Shown here piece after piece: positions 46,078 through 58,358 of a stretch of 64,000 nucleotides of DNA. Position 1 is the stretch's first letter, and each line of letters begins with the position of its first letter. The notes under the pieces are model-generated. The model had not been told where the DNA came from. It saw only the letters and a list, made by a program, of their open reading frames with translations, and ran no database searches. Origin of the DNA: Agrostemma githago (Eukaryota; Streptophyta; Magnoliopsida; Caryophyllales; Caryophyllaceae); contig OY288243.1 in assembly GCA_958450325.1 (NCBI GenBank), positions 64,526,606 to 64,590,605 on the forward strand, read 5' to 3'. Both the position numbers and the translations under genes were made by a program.

Positions 46078-48281
46078 TGTGGACATGACATAGGTCCACC
46101 CCGACGCGGCCACGCGCGGGTTTGGGGAGGCGAATGAATCTCATGTGAGATGGGTCTCGAGTTGAAATTTAAATCGAAGTAGGAGTCGCCACCGAACTTT
46201 GTGGGAGTTCGGGCCCGTTCTAACCCATATACAAAATATGGCCCATTTCCGATGTCAGAGTTTATTGGGTTTGTCCCTTAGCATTTGATACTGATACCGA
46301 CATTATCGGTAATCGAGTATTGAATGACTCTCGTTGCCAATGGATTCGGACATCCGGAAACCATGGTTCTGAGTAAGGGGTGAGGGTACGTGTTGGGAAG
46401 TTCACAGAGAACACCCAACCCCGCCCGCACTTAGCGGCCTTTACTAAGATATCGTTCGATTTTTATGTACGCGCGTTAGTTCGACGATTGAATGATATGC
46501 AAAGAGTATTTTTAGACTAAACATGTGAATTATGTTTGCTAAGTCGTTTAATGCATCTAAATTAATAACGTCAAAGTTGTATTTTAGCATGCGGGGTTCA
46601 TTTTAGTATAATAAAACAAACGAAAAGGAATTGCTGAAAACACGAGCAAACGGGTTAGTAACGATTGATAGATTGAATAAAAGATGCAAATATGATGACA
46701 TGCATAATTTCGAAAAGTTTTGTGACACGTGATGAATTAAACACGTGTTGACCGAGGTTGAAAATATTTATCAAAAACTTGAAATATGTCGAGAAAACCG
46801 CTGTTTTATTTAGGAAAACGATGCTAAAAAAAAAAAGAAGGAACGGAAAAAATTGGCTTGCGGTTCACAGCAGCCCGCGCGACTCGCCCGGGTGGGGGCG
46901 CGACTCGCGCGTGTGGCTGCCTCGGTTTTTGATTTTTTCGAAAATCGTGAATTTTAATAAATCGCGTATAAATATGAATTAATTTATACTCGACTTATAT
47001 TTTTGATATTCGTCGTATTCGATATTCGATTATGAAATCGATATCGAATATTCGGAACTTTTGTAAGAAAAGGAAGGATTTTGCAAATCGCTTTTATAAA
47101 ATTAAATTAAAAAAAGATGTTTGGTTCTCTCCACGTTAAAAATCGTCGTGTTTTGTTTTATGAAACTACGTGACGATTTTTTAGTATCAACGAGATTAAT
47201 TTAGTTCTTGTTAGATACGATATTTGACTATAGAGTCAATATCGTATTTTAAGAACGTCGTTTTATATGAAAATAGTTTGTATTAACGATATTATGTTAA
47301 AAAAATGTGACGATGACCCATATGAAAAAGACGGACCAACGATGGACGAAGAAGAAAAAAACGTGAGAGAAGAGAGAGAGAAAGAGAGATCGGGATTTGG
47401 AACACCCTCAACCTACATGCCAAATTCGGTCTCGATTAGGAACTCGTAGTAACGGCACTTGCATAGGAGTAACGAGAATATAGGAGGAGTTAAGGTGTTG
47501 TATGGTTGTATTTGCCTAGGAATTTCTATGGAAAATCGGGATGGTATTTCGGTATAATTTTCCTAAGGTTTGCTAGAGATTCGGGTTGAAGGTTGTGTAT
47601 GATTGAAGCCGGGAATTGTATGTTGGATGTGTGAATCGTGGATGATAATTGGTGTCTTGAATGTGTGATGGGAGGGTCCTATTTATAGGAGATGACTAAC
47701 TTGCAAAGGAAGAAAGAGTCACCGGTCGGGTTGAGGTAGGATTCCGTCTAAGGATAGGAGAAGTAAGCATTTGAGAGGAACGTGACTTCCGCTTGCTTGG
47801 TGGGGAAGTCACGGGTTTTTGGCTGATGTTGGAGTACTCGGCCGAGTACTCCTTGTGCTCGGAGGAGTGCTTGGTCGGGAATCCTACTGGGATCGAATTC
47901 CACCTTTTGACGGATTTGTTTAATATTTTTTGAGACTGATTTTTTGTAGTGTTTGAGCTCAAACCGGACTCATGAGATGTCACGGCTGATTTGCATGTCT
48001 CAAAAATATCTTTGACCGGGTTTTGACTCGGTCGCTAAAAGACGGTTTTGCCCCTGGTGTCGGATTTGACCCAAATTAGTCTTATTTGACTCGAAATGAC
48101 CCACCGGGCCTGATTTTGAGGTCTGCTTTTTGAGATTTTTACTCCGTTAAAAGCTCGCGCCAGTTACTATTGATTCGGAGTCCATAATCAAGCGTATTTA
48201 GTCATGTTTACGTCCGATCATCATTGGGTGTTTTTCGGAAACTGCTATAGACACCTGGCGGTCAAAATGTGGGTGTCTACA
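46078..48281 (-). repeat. LTR-5 5' LTR
   Basis: 2204 bp, same termini as the left copy. The TATA box CTATAAATA is at 47680-47688 (minus). Palindrome variant ACTCGGCCGAGT at 47836-47847. Confidence 0.93.
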
Positions 48282-48286
48282 CTCAC

Positions 48287-51126
48287 ATAGATATCCTGGT
48301 AGATAATACCGCCGATCATGCCCTACTCTCTTTCATGGACGGGTACGCTGGGTATAATCAAATAAAAATGGCAAAAGAGGACATGTCTAAAACAGCCTTC
48401 ACCACACCTTGGGGAACCTATTGTTATTCGGTGATGCCTTTCGGACTTAAAAACGCCGGGGCAACCTACCAAAGAACCGCGACCACACTTCTACACGATA
48501 TGATGCATAAAGAAGTCGAGGTGTATGTAGACGACATGATAGTCAAATCCCAAAACCGAGAAGGGCACGTCCCGGCCCTCGAAAAATTCTTCAAACGCCT
48601 ACGCCAGTACAACATGAGGCTTAACCCGCAAAAATGCGCCTTTGGGGTCACATCGGGGAAACTTGTTGGTCACGTAGTGAGCCAGCGAAGAATCGAGATA
48701 GACCCCTCCAAGATAAAAGCCTTGTTAGACATGCCCGCACCCTCGAACGAAAAGGAGATTAGAGGGTTTATGGGTAAGGTTCAATACATCAGCCATTTCA
48801 TTGCCAAACTAACCATGGTCTGTGAGCCCATTTTCAAAAAACTCAAAATAACCGAACCCACCGTCTGGGACGTTAAATGCCAAAAAGCCTTTGACAAGGT
48901 AAAGGAAATACTAGCACAACCCCCGGTGTTAATGCCTCCCAAAAAAGGATTACCACTTTCCCTCTACCTTACCGTAACCGAAACCGCAATGGGGGCCATG
49001 CTAGCACAAACAGTTGACAAAGAAGAGAGAGCTATTTACTACATTAGCAAAAAAAATCCTCGAGTACGAAACAAAATACACACCCGTAGAGAGGACCTGC
49101 CTTGCACTAGTATGGTCAACCAAAAAGCTTCGACACTACATGCTTAGTCATACCGTACACGTATACTCGAAAATGGACCCCATCAAATACATCTTCGAGA
49201 AGCCTGTCCTTAACGAACGACTAGCGCGACGGACACTTATGTTGGCAGAATTTGACTTAACATACATCCCCCTTAAGGTCATCAAAGGAAAAGCCGTAGC
49301 CGACTTCCTAGCCGAAAACCCAGTAGAGGAAAAATCAACAACCGATACCTGGTCCTTCCCCGATGAGGACATTCTGTTCGCTGAGAGTGAATCATGGGAC
49401 TTATACTTCGATGGCGCTTCGAACATGAGAGGGTACGGCGTAGGAATCCTTCTAATATCCCCAATAGGTGACCATATACCCATATCAGTCAAACTAGACT
49501 TCCCCGTTACTAACAACGCAGCCGAATACGAAGCCTGCCTAATAGGTCTAAAAGAAACCATATCTCTAGGAGTCAAAAACCTTAGAGTACAGGGAGATTC
49601 ATCCTTAGTAGTCAACCAAGCCACAGTAACTTGGAAAGTTTATAGCGAAAGCCTAACCCCATACCAAACCGAAGTGGAAACAATGTCCCGGAAATTCACC
49701 GAAATTGACTTCATACACATACCCCGTGAGGAAAACCAATTCGCCGATGCGTTATCCAAACTAGCCTCACTAATAAACATGCCCGATCACCTTTTCTCTA
49801 TGCCTATCTGTGTAGAGAGAAGTGAACAACCAGCCTACATCCATAACCTCGAAACCGACAATACCCCCGAAGAACCTTGGTACAAAGCAATCCTAGACTT
49901 TAAAACCAACGGGTCATATCCACCCAACACTAACACCAAGAAAAAAAGAGCCTTACAAATGCAAGCCACCCATTACGTCCTAAATAAAGGACTACTATAC
50001 AAACGAACCCCACAAGGAGTCCTCCTTAGATGCATAAACAAAAACCAATCCGAGAGATCATGGAAGAGGTACATGACGGAGAGTGCGGACCACACATGAG
50101 TGCACATCTACTAGCCCGAAAAATAATGAGACTGGGCTATTACTGGATTACCTTAGAGACAGACTGTCAACGTCACGTTCGCCACTGCCACAATTGCCAA
50201 ATATTTGCCAACATTCAACACCTACCTCCTTATCCTCTGCGCACTATAGCCAGACCCTGGCCTTTCTCCACCTGGGGGGGATAGACATCATAAGAAAAGT
50301 ACACCCATCCGGGACCGGCGGACACTGCTTTATATTAGTGGCTGTCGATTATTTCACCAAATGGGTAGAGGCTGCCTCTTACACCATACTAACCTCAAAA
50401 CAAGTAGTCAAATTCTTACAAAACAACATCATCTGCCGCTACGGTATACCTCATGAAATTATTAGTGACCAGGGGGCTCACTTCAGGGCCGACACCCAAA
50501 AAATCCTAGACAAATACAAAATCCAAAGACACAAATCCTCACCCTATAGACCACAAACAAACGGGGCCGTAGAAGCAGCCAACAAAACCATCACCACAAT
50601 CCTTAAGAAAATGATAGACAACTACAGTGATTGGCCAAACAAAATCCCCTTTGCCTTATGGGGGTACCGAACATCGTATCGAACACTCACGGGAGCCACA
50701 CCATATTACCTAACCTACGGCTCCGAAGTCGTCCAACCAATAGAGCTAGAAATACCGTCACTAAGAATATTAGCCGAGAGTGGTATCCCTGAGGAAGAAT
50801 GGAACCAAAAACGATATGACGAGTTAGTACTCCAAGACGAACGTAGGATACATGCCCTATCCAACGTACAAGCTTACCAACAACGAATCCAGCGAGCCTT
50901 TAACAAGCGAGTGAAATCCCGAAACATACACGAGAGAGGTTTAGTAATTAAGTCCATTAGAGCACTCCTTCCCGTTGACCCTAGAGGGAAATTCAAACCA
51001 AATTGGGCGGGCCTGTACCTCGTTAGGAAAATACTCTCGGGGGGCGCCGTGATCCTCACCGACCTAGACGGTCAAGAGTTCTCAACCCCAACCAACATGG
51101 ATCAGCTCAAACGATACTACCTGTAA
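48287..51126 (+). pseudogene. Tat-4 RT (rest), RNase H and integrase, frame breaks only
   Basis: RT resumes after the LTR-5 insert: FMDGYAGYNQIKM, PFGLKNAGATYQR and an intact YVDD (48523-48534). Plant aRNH-type RNase H: LYFDGASNMRGYGVGIL, NNAAEYEACLIGL, REENQFADALSKLA. Integrase: zinc region with HCHNCQIFA (about 50190), catalytic core with acid residues in GIDIIRK, SDQGAHF and NGAVEAANK, ending RYYL at 51126. Frame changes: an A8 run at 49049-49056, one between about 50030 and 50070, and a G7 run at 50274-50280. All catalytic motifs are otherwise intact, so the copy is young. The element would copy itself through RNA and insert into nuclear DNA. Confidence 0.9.
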
Positions 51127-51429
51127 ACACCCTGAAAATCACGTCCCGACCTCCGACTTAGGGGGAAGCAAAAAAAGCAACAAAAAAAAAATCCAAATTC
51201 GCATCGATAAATGGCATAAACGAGTCTAAAGCAAAATCACTCACACTTTTAGAAAGAACTACGAACATGGTTTGATTCCACCTAAAAACGGATACGTAGG
51301 CAACCCTTCTCCGGGTACAACCAAAACAAAACAAACAAACAAACAAAAATCAGCTAATCGATTCATGTACAAACCGGGACTTCTTTCACGTCCCGACTAA
51401 CGAGGGATTTAAAACGACGAAGCACAAAC
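51127..51429. other. Short spacer after Tat-4 integrase
   Basis: Just after the integrase stop. A-rich runs and nothing coding are seen. Confidence 0.5.
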
Positions 51430-51707
51430 GACGAGCCGAGGACGGGGTGAAAACCCGAAAGTGTGCCCCGGGCAAAATGAAGAAACGAGTTGCGAGCCAT
51501 CGTAAAAAAAAAAAAATTGACGAGCCGAGGGAGGTGAAAACCCGAAAGGACGCCCCGGGCAAAATGAAGAATCGAGTTGCGAGTCGTCAGAAAAAAAAAG
51601 TGCAGAAATAAAAAAAAGGAATATAAAAAAAACGGTGAGCCGAGGACGGGGTGAAAACCTGAAAGGGCGCCCCGGGCAAAATGAAGAACCGAGTTGCGAG
51701 CCACCAC
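51430..51707 (+). repeat. Three GC-rich repeats separated by poly-A runs
   Basis: Units starting at about 51430, 51520 and 51634 share CGAGCCGAGG, GTGAAAACCCGAAAG, CCCCGGGCAAAATGAAGAA and CGAGTTGCGAG. Between units lie A-rich spacers of different length, so the period changes from 90 to about 114 bp. Confidence 0.85.
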
Positions 51708-51993
51708 GAAAAAAAACAAAAAAACAAAATATGCGTGCTTCTCATTAATAACAAAATTCGGTTAAATCGAGCCTTTGTCGAGGCATTTACATCAAACATC
51801 TGAAACCCGGACATCCCGGAAGTCAGCAACGTGTCAAAAACTCTACAAAAATTAATACTAACATGCCACATAATATCAACTAATAATACATAATACAAAG
51901 TGGTTGAGCTCTACCAGTCCAACTTTTCTTTTCCTTTGTCATTCGGGTGTACCTTCTTGCATTTCTCATCCTCGATTTTCTGAAGGCAAGCTT

Positions 51994-53464
51994 CTAACGC
52001 CCTAGCCAAAGACGAGCCCAGCCAGCCAAACTTCCCTTCCTCTTCCACAATTTTAATATAGGTCTCGTTAGTCTTGCCCGCTTAGATGAACTGACGGAAC
52101 TAGGATCGGTAACACTGTCTTTGGTCAGGCACTTAGTCTCTCGAGTCACCTCCTCGCCCCTTAGCAGCGCTGTCTTCCTAACTTTTGAGTTGCTCCATCC
52201 TGACGGGTGTCCACAAGCCCTCTGCCGGACAGAGGCAATGTCAGTCGGTCGAACACTTTCCTTAACTACGGGACGCAAGAACCTCTGCTCCCAAGATGCC
52301 CTAAATTTCCTAAACGAATCCTCGGTCCATGGGTCAGAACTAGTGATAACTTTAGCATCCTCTGGAATGGAAGGTTTAACACCCATTTGATTTGACAACA
52401 TGCCCGGGTAAATATAAACATGATCCCTCATGGACAGTATTAGCAAAGCTCAGGTCGAAGACGAAAATGGAAACCCGACACGCCCACTAATATTCACCAC
52501 GGTATGGACCACCTGGTGACCACATCCCCTTTAGCCAAATAGAGAAGCCAATCCTTTTCCTTGTGACCCTTTCCCCACACCTGCACCGTCTTCCGACCCG
52601 TGAAACCCTTATAGTTACAACCTTTGATGCATCGGGGAGGGTCGACCAAACCAAGCTGCTCTTGCAACCAAACCTGTATAAAACACGACAAAACATCACA
52701 CCTCCAAGCCAAAGCAACCACAAGATAAAGAAAACCAAGCTACAGAAACATAGCGCGAAAAAAATACCTATAAAATGATCCTGGAACCTCGGAAAGATGT
52801 GACCTAGAACTAGCTCACCCAAAATAAGCAAAGAGGGTGATCGTCCATGTTCCATCCCCATCACCACATCCAAAACCCGAGGGTTACCCCAACCTTCACA
52901 CGCCCTCGCATCCTCAAAAAGATGATAGCAAGCCATCACGACATTAAAAGCACGCGTACATGCTAAGGCTGAAACACGATGAGAGCCAACCTGTGAGAAC
53001 GTCTTAGAAAGCAACTCTAAGTTAATGCCATCCCTACGAAAATAACCTTTAGCCTCCTCCAATGACGAAAGATCCGAAAAATGGTAAAACCGCTCCACGT
53101 AAGCGTCATCCTCATAAGGCACGCAAGGTCAAATCGAGCTCCACCCACCTATAGCATCTATCTCTTCGGGCAAAGGACAAATTTTACCCCCGGGAAAAGC
53201 AAAAACATGGCCCTTTGAGTCCCAAAACCTAGAGCATGCTAATAAAAAGTCATCCTGTACCTTGACTCGACTTAGCGCGACAACCACTGACAAACCATCA
53301 TTTGAAAAAATCTCGGGGTCACACTTCTTAAAAGAACTAGCCCACTCGGAAAGGACATTCCCAAAACCCGACATGACACTAAATATAAGTGTGCTAGACT
53401 CTATGGATATCCTAGTATGTCTAAAACAAGCACTCACAACCCGTATATATAGCCCTAATCCCAC
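51994..53464 (-). pseudogene. Tat-4 antisense gene A, DUF7745-like
   Basis: Antisense to the element. First exon about 52768-53464 (Met at 53464, or at 53374, MSGFGNVLSEW): VQDDFLLACSRFWDSKGHVFAFPGG, LPEEIDAIGGW, then a single in-frame TGA (53129-53131) and YEDDAYVERFYHFSDL ... HRVSALACTRAFNVVMACYHLFEDA. Later exons: VWLQEQLGLVDPPRCIKG ... RKTVQVWG (about 52500-52680) and HVYIYPGMLSNQMGVKPSIPEDAKV (51994-52446). The order FWD, Pro-Glu-Glu, then VWL-EQLG matches plant DUF7745 proteins as I recall them; function unknown. It lies just upstream of nothing else on its strand except gene B, 0.85 kb away, in the same orientation. Confidence 0.6.
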
Positions 53465-54313
53465 AAGAATTAGGAAACGACAAAATTTTCCATAACCCGG
53501 ACCCGAACCACCTCGGCCCAGGCGCCCGAATTTCTAGCCGCCCGAGCCCACGCGCCCTTGGACCCGAGAGCCTCAGCCCAAGCACTTATATCTAAGCGGG
53601 CAGCATCTGGAACAACGCCAAAGGTAGAAACACCGATCCCACATTATAACCATGGTTACCACATGATACCCCGGACATCGGGAACAACCTCCCGAAGCCG
53701 TTAGAACCCGCCCTAAAAACTGAAGCACCCATGCAGGGACCGCAGGAACGTGAGTTAACCCGTCGGACGCTCGGGACTTAGATGTTTTTTCTTTTTTGTA
53801 GGGGGATAAGCTACCCCACCTAGGCGTGTTGTAGCCTATTGGCAGTCGTCAAGTCGCGTCTGTAGCCTAATAAGGCAATATTATGAGTATGCAAAAAGTG
53901 GTCTAACTTTTTCAAAAATTGCTCAAATTTTAAATTTCGATTTCGTTATGAATGTTAAAGCAACTAAACTCATCTCCTAATATACTCAGTTAAAGCACGT
54001 TAATGTTTTACGTTAGCATTTTACATCTCGTCCATCTCGAGTCAAAACATTTTAATCGACGTATTATCCGATCCGATTCCCGGCTCAAATTGACGCATTT
54101 CAAAACATCCAAAAGGAACTGTTTTCAAACTTCTGTACAACGTCAACGCACCCCAAACTAGGTCAGATCGCAAACGAATGAACGCAAAATTGATTACTTG
54201 TCAATCTAGGTAAACAATTCGCCAAACGAGAACACAAGACTAATCCAGCCAATTCAAGTACTAAAATTTAAAAACAAATATAAAACATATACAAATTCAT
54301 ACACAAATCGAGG

Positions 54314-56779
54314 CTAGGAAGGACCTCTAGAAGCCGCGCCAATACCTATCACAACCTCGCAAAGGTTGCCATCTAAACCTAGATCCTCCAGGTCTATAAG
54401 AGGAGACTCACTACCATCCATCCCCGACAGCACGTCTAAGGTAGTCGCCTCGGGGACTCCTCTGATCTCCTCACTAGCACCCGTAGCCTCAGCCTCCCTT
54501 TCAACCCGATGCCTAGCCTCACCTTGCGCAGAGGTCTCACCCTGAGACCGAGCCAGCTGCTCCTTTAGGAAGGCGATCCCGTCAGCCCGAGATTGCAGGA
54601 GCTGTTGCGCCTCAGCCGCCTCCGCCTCGAGCTGGGTCACCCGAGTCTCCAGCTGCCTCACCATACTCGGGACATCCTAAAAATACACTTAAACATTAGG
54701 AGGGCACACCAACAGCCTAGAAAACCACCCTAATCACGTAAACTCACCGATCGAGGCCCCGAAGTGTCCCGGGAAACCCTCGAGGTATAGACCCGGAAGC
54801 AGTTGACGGCCTGCCACAAACGCTGATGGTAAGCCGAGGAAACCTGAGAGATGAAACCATAGAAGTTAGGCAAACCGACCCTAATTCTTAGAACCCAAAC
54901 GAAGGACGAAAACCAAAACTCACCCGGTACACCCGGTCACGCCACTCTATCCCGGCATCCATCTCCTCAGTAGAACACGGGGGGAGGGGCTCAGTAAAGG
55001 GTATTCCAGCCGCATCCACCCTAAGTAGCGTCAGGGGAAAATCAGGGGCTGGATTTCATCAGCCGGGTCGGCCAGCTGAGAAGACAACAGATTGGTCGGG
55101 CAGAGGGCAAAGAAACAAGAAACCGCAAAGCAAACCTTAGAACCAAGAATTAGGACATTACCACGAGGCGGTACCAAGCTAACCGTCGGGTGACGTGAGA
55201 TGGGTAGGAGGTACCTGGCACCAAGAGCGTGTCGCCTCCTTCTCCGTTCCTATTCTCGAGGATCTCTGTGGTGGTCGGTGGTCTAAACATGGTCCGGGGA
55301 GGATCAACCGGCACCTTGAAATCGTCATATAGGCACTGACGCACCAACCACTCGCCCATATACCAAACTGGGCGAAACAGCGCAGAAAGAAGCATCCTCC
55401 TGTAACTTCTAGGCCTCAGCTCCGTGGCCACATACTCCGGCATGCCCTCATAGTTGGCCCAAGGGCGGGCCACAAATTACACAAATAGAACCGACAGCTC
55501 AATAAATCCCGAACCTTGGGGGCTATCGAACAAAATAGGCTATAAACAGAAAACTTACATCTCCGAGGCTCAACTTGTTAACCAGCGCATTCTCCGACGG
55601 GTAGTGGCCGGTAGTGCTCTTAGGGTGAGCCAGCCTTCACTCGATTCCCGCCGGAAATCTCTTCGGGTGAACCGGCACCGTCTTAGGTGCCAAGCAAAGA
55701 AAATAGGAGTAGATCCAAGCCTGCAACATCCCAAATATCTTTAGTAACACTAAGTAAAAAAAGGCCAAGCAGAATTCAAGATACAAAAATGAGAATAGTA
55801 ACTAACCTCAAGTATAAGGCCCGGACCCACAATGGGCACAGCTGAGGCCGACTCTATCGCCAACGGCCTCACCATGACTTGTAGACAGCGAGTCATCTCC
55901 GCGAAAGCCACGGTTACCCAATCATAACGACCCAGCTGAGCCAGATCATCTAGTAGAGGCAAAATCCTAGTGCTAAACCTCTCGCCTTTATCCGAGAAGT
56001 GGATCGACCCTGGGAAGAACCACAACCACAACCGGGCATCCTGCTCCGGCGTGGTGGGTTCTCGACCCTCTAACACCGCCACCCGCTCGAAGTGGTCGGT
56101 GATATACGAACTCACCAAAGCATGAGGCGCACTATATGCCTCATGCGGCAAACAGTCCCCGATGAGGTCCCGCACCCCATCACTATCTAGCCTAGGACCT
56201 TCGGCGGCCCACCTAATCCTATCCGGCCCCCACGGCAAACCCGTAATCATCCCAAAATCCTCTAAAGTCATCCCGACCTCCCCAAAAGCCATGTGGAAGG
56301 TTGAGGTAGTATCGTGGAAGCGATCTATCATCGCTCTAATCACCATAAGGTTGCACTTAGTCCTGCAACCCACCAACCTAACCCACTGCTCAACCACGGG
56401 ACCTATAGCAGTCCTCGCGATAATCTCCTTCGCCGCGGGGGTCAACTTCTGAGAGTAAATCTCGAGACACGTAGTGAAGTCCGAGAAAGTCCTCATCGGA
56501 CCTGGGGGCTGCAAACCGAAACAATACGAGCATAAACAAAACTAGTCTAGCCTAGCCAGAGTCAAAAATCTAAGACGTAGCTAGCAAACCCAAATAGAAC
56601 ACCACCAGACTCCGCACGATACGGTGAGAAATGTGATGAGCAAGGTGAAATAGCAGCTGATGACCATTCCAATCCCGAGCCCACTCGAGATCCTCGTAAA
56701 CAATCTCCTCATCCTCCGGTACAGGAACTGGAACGTGAGCCCTCCTAGCAACCGTCTCCGGAAGCCTACGTTTCCTCAC
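54314..56779 (-). CDS. Tat-4 antisense gene B, plant mobile domain protein
   Basis: Antisense multi-exon gene. Exon pieces: about 56590-56779 (MRKRRLPETVARRAHV), about 55808-56508, about 55557-55720, about 55160-55473, about 54314-54664. The second exon carries the plant mobile domain signature FHMAFGEVGMTLEDFGMITGLPWG and RLWLWFFPGSIHFSDKG. The third begins AWIYSYF and has one in-frame stop. The fourth has VWYMGEWLVRQCL and VPVDPP. The last is a coiled coil (MVRQLETRVTQLEAEAAEAQQLL) with an acidic tail. PMD proteins are known in plant genes that silence transposons and as passengers in transposons; antisense extra ORFs are reported in Tat elements. Its role here is not known. Confidence 0.7.
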
Positions 56780-58096
56780 TCTATCAAAATCGGCCTCATT
56801 AATGGCCTCAGGGTCACGACACTGAGACGAGGTACTCCGTCGTCTCCTATGAATCCTCGGGGAGTCTGTGAACTCGTCCCGACAATCTCATCACTAGAAG
56901 CTCCCTCGAGACGCTCGGTGTTACCTCTCAATGCAAAATCAAACAAAAAAGAAGGAATATCGTATCTCAGGTCAAGCTAAAGCAGCTTAAATAGGTCAAA
57001 ATAGGGCCAAAATTTTGGATAAGGATATCAAAATTCCGAGAAGGCCGTTAGCACCCATTTTCGTCCTTGGTCACGATGGAAGTGGTTTCGGGAGAATCCG
57101 GCATCGCTACGACACCTTTTGGTCCGTCTTAAGACACACAAAACCTCACGGAAAGCCCTAGGAGTCACCCTAGCCCCATAAAAACCGACAAAAAAGCTAC
57201 CCACATCCTCACAAACACTATTTTAACGAGATTACGCAAAATGAACACAGGAATAATCGGGAAAACGATCCCTAACCCTAGCATTTCGAACCTATCACCC
57301 TAGGGAGCCATTATCGCACCTCAAGAACCTCTATCAAGCTTATAACTGTCCTAACAAGCTCTAATCGACCCTAATTTAACAATGGGACTAAGCACAAGCA
57401 TCGAAACTTAGTAAATAAAAAACACCCAAATCGATTTTCGAGGGTTTTCAACAAAACGAACTCATAATCAATCAAATCAACCAAAACTGACAATAAACAA
57501 GCAAGGAACACTTACCCGGAGTCCACATTGTCGTAAATAGCGGAAACCCAAGTGAAATTTGGCGAGAAAAGTCGAGAAATCAATTTTGGAGCGAAAGGGG
57601 CGACGCGTTCGAGTTTCGTGTTGAATAAACGAACGCCCCCAATTTTCGATCACTTAAACAGACCCGAACCACGAAAACCCGACCGCTCCAGCTGACGCGC
57701 TTGAGTTCTAGCACGCAGGGGGCTAGGCGCCTGAAGGTCAGGGCGTAGACGGATGCGCGTCTAAACAGCCCAGTACAGACTAAAACAAAACAAACGAGAC
57801 TCAAAGTTCAACACACGTAAAGCACACGCCTTTTAAGACAAACAAAATAACAATAACAAAATAATTACTAATCGATATCGATAAAACACACTCAATAGTG
57901 AAACAAGCATAAGAGTCGCGCTTAACCTGAACACTACACCCGAACGCGTAACAAAAGAGTCTAAACCGAACTAGCCTAAACGAACTCTAAACAAATCTCA
58001 AATGCATAACAAAATAAAACAAAGCAAGCGCAAACCCAAACAAAATAAGACAAACTCGCTAAACAAAAACTTTTAACTAAAACAAATAAACAAACA
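56780..58096. other. Tat-4 region between antisense gene B and the tandem repeats
   Basis: No coding region is recognised. It may hold the promoter of the antisense genes; no convincing TATA box was found. Confidence 0.4.
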
Positions 58097-58100
58097 GCAT

Positions 58101-58267
58101 TTTGCCCGAGGGACGTTAGTATCCCGGAGGCACATCAATTTTGCCAGAGGGACGTTAGTATCCCGGAGGCACAACAATCTTGCCCGAGGGACGTTAGTAT
58201 CCCAAAGGCACTGCAACGGTAATTTTGCCAGAGGGACGTTAGTATCCCGGAGGCACCGCAACAGCAA
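58101..58267 (+). repeat. Four 39-44-bp tandem repeats
   Basis: Units start at about 58101, 58140, 58179 and 58223, each TTTGCCCGAGGGACGTTAGT or TTTGCCAGAGGGACGTTAG followed by ATCCCGGAGGCAC. Confidence 0.85.
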
Positions 58268-58358
58268 TTTTCGAGTGGATACCAACGCCCTTGAAGGAGT
58301 CTGATACCTCCACAGCATTTTTCATTCGAGAGGAGACCAACGCCCTCGAATGGTTTAC

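Larger units (their letters stand above)
38823..48281 (-). mobile_element. LTR-5: 9.5-kb non-autonomous LTR element nested in Tat-4 RT
   Basis: Minus-strand element. 5' LTR 46078-48281 and 3' LTR 38823-41045, internal region 41046-46077. It has a primer-binding site, polypurine tract, a short gag and 64-bp tandem repeats, but no protease, RT, RNase H or integrase in any frame. The LTRs look almost identical by eye apart from a block of about 25 bp missing near 46220 in the 5' copy, so it is the youngest layer of the stack. Confidence 0.93.

Noticed and set aside
52121..52395. Plus-strand ORFs across antisense gene A
   Set aside because: Shadows of the minus-strand exons, which show the family-like residues.
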